A stretch of DNA of 64,000 nucleotides from Clostridium brassicae (GTDB lineage: Bacteria > Bacillota > Clostridia > Clostridiales > Clostridiaceae). This document shows, in pieces, positions 60,160-64,000 of this stretch. The stretch lies in assembly GCF_026738875.1 (NCBI RefSeq), contig NZ_JAPQFJ010000008.1:107680-171679 (forward strand). The letters are read 5' to 3'. Below the pieces are notes generated by a model. The model searched no databases. It was not told the origin of the DNA and saw only the letters and a list, made by a program, of their open reading frames with translations. Position 1 is the first letter of the stretch; every line of letters starts with the position of its first letter. A program made the position numbers and the translations under genes.

Positions 60160-60484
60160 GGATAGTACAAGAGTGCAATTTACTCTCAATAGTTCTAAAG
60201 ATAAAGAGAGAGAAATTATAAAATTTCTTAATGGCTGCGTTGATCCTAAAGCAGCTATTAAGGAAATAATTTTTAACTATATAGTGAGTAACTGTGAAAT
60301 ACAGTTACCACAAATAAGTAATATTAAAATACCTCAAAGTTACACAAAGTCACCACAAGTGAGCAACTATAGTAATAGTATAGATAATAAAGTGAGTAAC
60401 AGTGAAGACAAATTACAACAAGAATCTGAAAGTGAGTTAGAATTAAATGAATTAGAGGAATTAAATAAGTTTATTGGAGATTAA
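60146..60484 (+). CDS. ParR-like partner of ParM
   Basis: 112 aa, TTG start (RBS AAGGTGTG). N-terminal 50 residues (STRVQFTLNSSKDKEREIIKFLNGCVDPKAAIKEIIFNYIVS) have the RHH-type form of ParR; the rest is Ser/Asn/Glu-rich and unstructured, ending with an acidic helix like that which contacts ParM. Place after parM and overlap fit ParR. Confidence 0.7.
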   Translation: MAISKDSTRVQFTLNSSKDKEREIIKFLNGCVDPKAAIKEIIFNYIVSNCEIQLPQISNIKIPQSYTKSPQVSNYSNSIDNKVSNSEDKLQQESESELELNELEELNKFIGD

Positions 60485-60495
60485 GGTAATAGATA

Positions 60496-60533
60496 AAAGG
60501 GTATGCTGCTATTAATGCAACATACTCTTTCTA
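60496..60533. terminator. Terminator between par operon and XRE gene
   Basis: AAGGGTATG(c)TGC/GCA(a)CATACTCTT stem, loop tattaat. T-rich on the plus side, so it ends the par operon. Confidence 0.75.
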
Positions 60534-60848
60534 CTTTGTAGTTAAGTTATAGTCATTTAAATTTTTACATATATCTAATAAGAATTTTTTCTTATGTCTA
60601 TCATTTAATACTCGCAAAAATAACTCATTATTAATATGAAAATTTTCCTTCTGTTTAGTTCTTCCCAATAAATAATCTAAACTTACATCAAATATATCAG
60701 CAATTTTAATTAATGCATCCATAGTGGGCTCGTTTTCACCTTTTTCATATGTATAGACAGCCTGTTTTGTTACACATAATAATTTTCCAAGCTCTTCCTG
60801 TGTCATTTCTCTATCTTCTCTTAAATCTTTCAATATATCTCCAAACAA
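60531..60848 (-). CDS. XRE-family regulator
   Basis: 105 aa. HTH_3 (TQEELGKLLCVTKQAVYTYEKGENEPTMDALIKIADIFDVSLDYLLG, about 15-60) and a short C-terminal helix part. GGGGGAAT before ATG. A second repressor region near the prophage right end, probably of the plasmid-type functions. Confidence 0.8.
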   Translation of the reverse strand: MFGDILKDLREDREMTQEELGKLLCVTKQAVYTYEKGENEPTMDALIKIADIFDVSLDYLLGRTKQKENFHINNELFLRVLNDRHKKKFLLDICKNLNDYNLTTK

Positions 60849-60964
60849 ATTTATTCCCCCAAACTTGTATTTTATAGATTAAGTTTAAAATACAAGTTCT
60901 TAACATAAGCAATAAATAAAGATAGAATTTATTATTATATCATATAGTAAAGCTAAGCTTTACT

Positions 60965-61162
60965 TTAGCGATAGAAATACAAAAACAAATCAATGGGATC
61001 TAAATCTAATTCTATAGAGAGTCTTCTTATTAAGTCAACAGTTATATTTTCATTATATTTTTCTTCATTTTCTAATCTACTTACATAGGATTGGCTTATT
61101 CCAAGTCTTTCACCTAAAGTTTTTTGTGACATCCTTTTTAAAATTCTTGCAGTTTTCAACAT
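60965..61162 (-). CDS. Small XRE-family regulator
   Basis: 65 aa, HTH alone (SQKTLGERLGISQSYVSRLENEEKY). It lies behind a 116-bp gap from the other XRE gene on the same strand. Its 5' region contains the palindromes at 61347-61377 about 185 bp away. Confidence 0.75.
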   Translation of the reverse strand: MLKTARILKRMSQKTLGERLGISQSYVSRLENEEKYNENITVDLIRRLSIELDLDPIDLFLYFYR

Positions 61163-61473
61163 TATATTTGTTATAATCCTTCAAACTTAGTTTATTTTAA
61201 GAATAATTTAATTTTCACATAATTTACAAAGAAATAAAAGAAGTAATTTTTTACAATGGGAAATTATGTCGAAATATTCCTGGAGGGAATACTTTTCTGA
61301 GTTATAATTAAGGACATAGGGAGATATGTTTACTTTAATACATATATAAACAACGTTGTTTACTCGAACATATGTTCTTGAAATTTAGGCCTATCAGAGG
61401 TATAATTTAGTAGTAAAGTAAATTACAAGAATACTTAAAAATAAAAAATCTTTGACTATATGGGGGAGTTTAA
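61163..61473. promoter_or_regulatory. Control region with TAAACAACGTTGTTTA palindrome
   Basis: Gene-free. Holds a perfect 16-bp palindrome at 61347-61362 (TAAACAACGTTGTTTA), a LexA-type box and a sigma-A promoter reading right (separate entry). Divergent from the XRE gene at 61162, whose product may bind the palindrome. Confidence 0.6.
61365..61406 (+). promoter_or_regulatory. LexA-box promoter (SOS type)
   Basis: CGAACATATGTTC (61365-61377) matches the Firmicutes LexA/DinR consensus CGAACRNRYGTTYG in all but the last base. It abuts -35 TTGAAA (61378-61383), then 17 bp, then -10 TATAAT (61401-61406). Drives the small gene at 61474. Confidence 0.75.
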
Positions 61474-61602
61474 ATGAATGAGACAAAAGAAAAATTGATA
61501 ATATTAAGGAAAGAAAATGAAATTTTAAAAGAGGAGAATATAAAGCTAAAAAAGTTAATAAAAGAAATTAAAAATACACTAATTAGTTCCTTAAAGGATT
61601 AA
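61474..61602 (+). CDS. 42-aa coiled-coil protein under LexA control, candidate induction peptide
   Basis: 42 aa: a leucine-zipper-like helix (LIILRKENEILKEENIKLKKLI). RBS GGGGGAG 6 bp before ATG 61474. Expressed from the LexA-box promoter 70 bp upstream. As no repressor here has a self-cleavage domain, an SOS-made small antirepressor would fit. This is inference; it could also be a partner of the XRE proteins. Confidence 0.55.
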   Translation: MNETKEKLIILRKENEILKEENIKLKKLIKEIKNTLISSLKD

Positions 61603-61606
61603 TTAT

Positions 61607-61632
61607 TTTGGTTGTCTTTTGGTTGTCTAAAT
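61607..61632. repeat. Integrase arm-type site, right end of prophage
   Basis: Tandem TTTTGGTTGTC, TTTTGGTTGTC, identical to 11776-11801. 110 bp left of the attR core. Confidence 0.6.
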
Positions 61633-61744
61633 TTTATAAAGATATATAAATATATTGAAAATATGAGTGTATATAATCGCTTTACATGGCGTTATATCTA
61701 TGTTTTCAAAAAATAAAAGACAATTATAAACGTATTAAATAGAC

Positions 61745-61806
61745 CTCCAAAACCATTGGTTCCGGGTTCGAGTCCTGGTGCCCCTGCCAGATGTAAAGCC
61801 TGTGAA
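61745..61806. repeat. attR: attR core of the prophage
   Basis: 62 bp identical to attL (3' part of tRNA-Trp and the start of its terminator). Confidence 0.95.
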
Positions 61807-61930
61807 ATGAATAATTCACAGGCTTTTATAATGTATTTTTTTATTAGTGATGTTAGTGTTTTGGTTGCCTTTGGGTTGTCTAATTAAAAACACATAGTTA
61901 AATCACTATTTTTTTATAAAAATTTTCAGA
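61807..61930. pseudogene. Decayed phage left end outside attR (older prophage scar)
   Basis: About 124 bp aligns with 11726-11845 of the prophage left end with scattered mismatches: hairpin arm TTCACAGGCTTTT, AGTGATGTTAGTGTTTTGGTTG, decayed arm repeats (GGTTGCCTTTGGGTTGTC), AAACACATAGTTAAATCACT and the last codons of int. It is chromosomal DNA lying beyond attR, so it stems from an earlier related element. Confidence 0.7.
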
Positions 61931-61938
61931 ACCTTTAA

Positions 61939-61974
61939 AATAAGCGTCCTATTAATTTAGGAGGCTTATTTTTG
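61939..61974. terminator. Hairpin in right flank
   Basis: AATAAGC(G)TCCT/AGGA(G)GCTTATT stem, followed by TTTTTG. What gene it served is not visible. Confidence 0.65.
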
Positions 61975-62262
61975 ATTATTGCTTTTAAAAATATTTTACC
62001 GAGCTTTAGATTATTTTATTCTAATAGGTGCTGGTTGAATTAAAAGTATCAAGAATATTGGCACAGGAGTACAAAGTACATAATTAGCTAAGTAAAATAC
62101 ATAAAGAAGAAAATTGATCTCTAATGTAGAAATATATATCAAAAGGATATGGTAAAAATATGATTACAATAAAAAAGGATATTCAATATACTAGTGGTAC
62201 AATTGATTTCTTGAAAAGCATAAGGTGTTATTTGGAAATCCAGTGAAAGCAGAAAGGCAAAA
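61975..62262. other. Gene-free right flank with decayed sequence
   Basis: Short broken frames only. 62100-62120 resembles the region before the HigB gene (ATAAAGAAGAAAA-TTGA-CTCTAA), so this may be debris of the older element. A 28-codon frame from 62161 has no strong support. Confidence 0.4.
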
Positions 62263-62289
62263 GGCAACTCCTATTATTAGAAGTTGCCC
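62263..62289 (-). terminator. Terminator of small membrane protein gene
   Basis: GGCAACTCC/GAAGTTGCC type stem, TTTTGCCTTT follows on the minus strand. Confidence 0.75.
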
Positions 62290-62295
62290 TCTAGT

Positions 62296-62463
62296 CTACT
62301 TAAGCCAAGAGGATATTATCACTCCTAGTGTTAGACTAACTATCCATACAACAATATTCCATACATTTTTGTGAATAATTGTTGTATCTATTTTGATTAC
62401 TTTATAATGTATAGAAAGTGTAAGTATGGATAGTGCAAAAATACCTACTGTTAGATGCTTCAT
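62296..62463 (-). CDS. Small two-helix membrane protein
   Basis: 55 aa. MKHLTVGIFALSILTLSIHY and NIVVWIVSLTLGVIISSWL are two hydrophobic helices with a short loop. RBS AAAGGGGGAAT and a terminator make it a likely real single gene. Function unknown. Confidence 0.6.
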   Translation of the reverse strand: MKHLTVGIFALSILTLSIHYKVIKIDTTIIHKNVWNIVVWIVSLTLGVIISSWLK

Positions 62464-62870
62464 TATAATTCCCCCTTTAAAATAATTGCATAATTCGGGC
62501 GTATATAAATTAGCATCATTTGCAAATAATTTTTTAATCTTTAGTAGGTTATCTAAATTATTGACAAAGTTTCAGAGATTATTCACTAGTTGTATTAGAG
62601 ATTATTTTTGTAAAGAAAGTTAATACATAATTTTTGTGTATTATCCTTCATTTAAATATAGTGGACACGAATCGCTCTATGATTAGCAAGATAAATTTAA
62701 TGAATAATTGATAAACTTTATTGAGAAATAAGGTTTTTACAAGATAGAGACAAATATAATCACCGTGGATATAAATTATGCATAGTATGTAGTAGGTATG
62801 AGATAAATATAGCCATACCTACTTAGAATAATATATCTTAAGAAGCCTGAATTTTAAGGGGGAATATATA
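62464..62870. other. Gene-free interval before spore protein gene
   Basis: No frame of note. A 10-bp inverted repeat AGTAGGTATG/CATACCTACT (62791-62823) stands 48 bp before the CsxC-like gene and may be an operator or mRNA hairpin. A sporulation sigma promoter is expected here but I cannot fix it. Confidence 0.5.
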
Positions 62871-63647
62871 ATGGAACACAGATCTAATAAACCATTTTGT
62901 GGTAATGTAGATGCTGAGACATTGACATTATGTTCAGGAACTAATATAGTACCAAGTGGAACGAGTGATGTAGTAGCTAAAATACCTGTTGTTTTAGCTG
63001 AGAGGACTATTCAAATAGATGTAGAAGCTGATATATGCTTACAATATCCTTTCTATGATATAAAAAGAATCAAAAAAGATGTATTTTTAACTCAATGTAA
63101 ATTAATATTAACAACAGAAGGTACTAATACAGGAAAACTATTTTTAGAAGGATATGTTAGAAAGAACATTGAATACACAACAGCTGATTGTGTAGACTGT
63201 GATGTAGTTAGTGGAAGAGTGCAGCATACAACAGTAGATGTTCCTTTTAGATGTGCAACTGAAGTTGTATACAGTACACCACCAGTATTCTGTACTAGAA
63301 CACCTGCACAGTCAATAGAATTAATTTGCAATAAAGGCTGTGGAGGCGGATGTGGCTGTAAATGTGGAGAAGAAACATTAGGAGCATTACCATGTGAACA
63401 AAATTTTATAGATACTATTTGTTATACAGAAAAACCTTATTGTGAATTAGAAGAAGCAAGAATTTATGAAGCAGATATCCATAAGGATAGATTTGATAAA
63501 ATTCCAGGTGCTCCTTACAATAAGATTATTGAAAAAATGGTTATTTATTTAAGATTAAAAGTATTACAAAATCAACAAGTAAGTATAGATCCAAATATAA
63601 ATCCAGACCCAGATCCAGACCCAGATCCATGCGGAGGTTGTAAGTAA
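62871..63647 (+). CDS. CsxC-like cysteine-rich spore surface (exosporium) protein, DUF3794
   Basis: 258 aa. DUF3794/SipL-type body (VVAKIPVVLAERTIQIDVEADICL, KLFLEGYVRKNIEY, VDVPFRCATEVVY), a cysteine-glycine-rich loop (NKGCGGGCGCKCGEE, about 151-165) and an end with a PDPDPDPDPCGGC repeat. Resembles the CsxC exosporium proteins known from C. sporogenes. The cysteines probably cross-link in the spore layer. RBS AAGGGGGAAT. Confidence 0.8.
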   Translation: MEHRSNKPFCGNVDAETLTLCSGTNIVPSGTSDVVAKIPVVLAERTIQIDVEADICLQYPFYDIKRIKKDVFLTQCKLILTTEGTNTGKLFLEGYVRKNIEYTTADCVDCDVVSGRVQHTTVDVPFRCATEVVYSTPPVFCTRTPAQSIELICNKGCGGGCGCKCGEETLGALPCEQNFIDTICYTEKPYCELEEARIYEADIHKDRFDKIPGAPYNKIIEKMVIYLRLKVLQNQQVSIDPNINPDPDPDPDPCGGCK

Positions 63648-63874
63648 ATTTTATATGAGGCGTTAACCAAAGATATCTTATGTAATTTAGTAGAGATGTA
63701 ATAGTTTTGGGATTATCCTCAAGTATGTCTTACAACACTATAGCTGTATAAGAGCACTGTATTAATTTAGGGTAATTATTTTGCTTACAAATTGGTGCCA
63801 CGGGATACTAATTACGTATACAAGCTATATAAATGCAAAAATAGAGTTGAATACTAAGAAAGCCTTAGAATTTT
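63648..63874. other. Gene-free interval before IS element
   Basis: No reading frame or clear terminator; AT-rich with many stops in all frames. Confidence 0.5.
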
Positions 63875-64000
63875 GATATGCTCCCCTTATGGTAGACAGT
63901 TTAAATAATAAAAACTGTTTACTGTAAGGAGGAGTTTTTTTATGTCTCACAAAGCAAAAATATCAGGATCAGAAAAGATAGAAGTTATTGAAAAGTATCT
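63875..64000 (+). mobile_element. Left end of an IS3-family element, cut by the window end
   Basis: TGATATGCTCCCCTTATGG... begins a likely terminal inverted repeat. CTCC-TTA-GTA-ACAGTTT has a second inverted copy before the start (AACTGTTTACTGTAAGGAG), placing the RBS in a hairpin. The transposase start follows. Confidence 0.6.
63942..64000 (+). CDS. IS3-family transposase OrfA, partial
   Basis: First 19 complete codons (SHKAKISGSEKIEVIEKYL) after the ATG, then the window ends. This is the start of the HTH-type OrfA of IS3-group elements. RBS AAGGAGGAG. Confidence 0.75.
   Translation, partial: MSHKAKISGSEKIEVIEKY

Larger units (their letters stand above)
11664..61806. mobile_element. Complete contractile-tailed prophage integrated in tRNA-Trp, with plasmid-type maintenance genes
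   Basis: About 50.1 kb bounded by identical 62-bp repeats. It holds integrase, repressor switch, recombination and replication genes, packaging, head, contractile tail, lysis and a cargo region. No structural gene is visibly missing, so it may be inducible. The late module order follows PBSX-like (xkd) myophages. ParM/ParR-like genes, HigBA, resolvase-type recombinases and an iteron cluster make it look like an integrated phage-plasmid. Confidence 0.93.

Noticed and set aside
62161..62247. 28-codon frame in the right flank
   Set aside because: No RBS of note, ends early, surrounded by decayed DNA.

Overview
The window is AT-rich Clostridium-type chromosomal DNA. Shine-Dalgarno sites are strong (AAGGAGG, GGAGGT), genes are closely packed, and an exosporium-like cysteine-rich protein of the CsxC/DUF3794 kind sits at the right end. 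This suggests a spore-forming Clostridium, plausibly the C. sporogenes / C. botulinum group I cluster; that is an inference from the spore gene and overall character, not from a 16S gene. About 50 kb of the window is one complete prophage inserted in a tRNA-Trp gene.

Left chromosomal flank (1-11632): an OmpR-type response regulator, an MsmK/UgpC-type ABC ATPase, a truncated IS1182-like transposase that abuts and probably rewrites the C-terminus of a lipid-anchored or secreted M28 aminopeptidase, tex, an FMN riboswitch controlling ribU, the tsaE-tsaB-rimI operon, a double HD/HD-GYP protein and a CBS-ACT protein.

Prophage (core direct repeats 11664-11725 and 61745-61806, identical over 62 bp). 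Order from the left: integrase (minus strand); CI-like repressor, an operator region with repeated GACGGAAATACAA sites, a Cro-like protein and a small helix-turn-helix protein; small early genes including a Spo0E-like phosphatase; a recombination/replication module (SbcC-like ATPase, Bet, MBL hydrolase, HD hydrolase, SSB, PP-loop/PAPS-reductase-like protein, a second tyrosine recombinase, an ERCC4 nuclease, a primase-helicase) ending in an iteron-like cluster that is a good origin candidate; an ArpU-like late regulator; terS, a serine recombinase, terL, portal, MuF-like head protein; scaffold, decoration and capsid genes; a contractile-tail module of PBSX (xkd) type with a programmed -1 frameshift in the tail chaperone, tape measure, LysM hub and baseplate J; tail fibres; accessory genes; holin and amidase.

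Right of the lysis genes lies a cargo and maintenance region: a beta-family/sce7726-family convergent pair (a possible defence pair), a HigB-HigA toxin-antitoxin in which HigA carries an ImmA/IrrE peptidase domain, a ribbon-helix-helix repressor diverging over palindromic operators from a replication-initiator-like gene, a ParM-like actin with a ParR-like partner, two XRE repressors, and a LexA-box promoter driving a 42-aa coiled-coil protein next to attR. The set of partition, addiction, recombinase and iteron elements is what one expects of a phage that can also live as a plasmid.

Right flank (61807-64000): immediately outside attR there is a decayed second copy of the phage left end (terminator, integrase arm sites, last codons of int), a scar of an older related prophage. 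Then follow a small membrane protein, the CsxC-like spore protein and the start of an IS3-family element that runs off the window.
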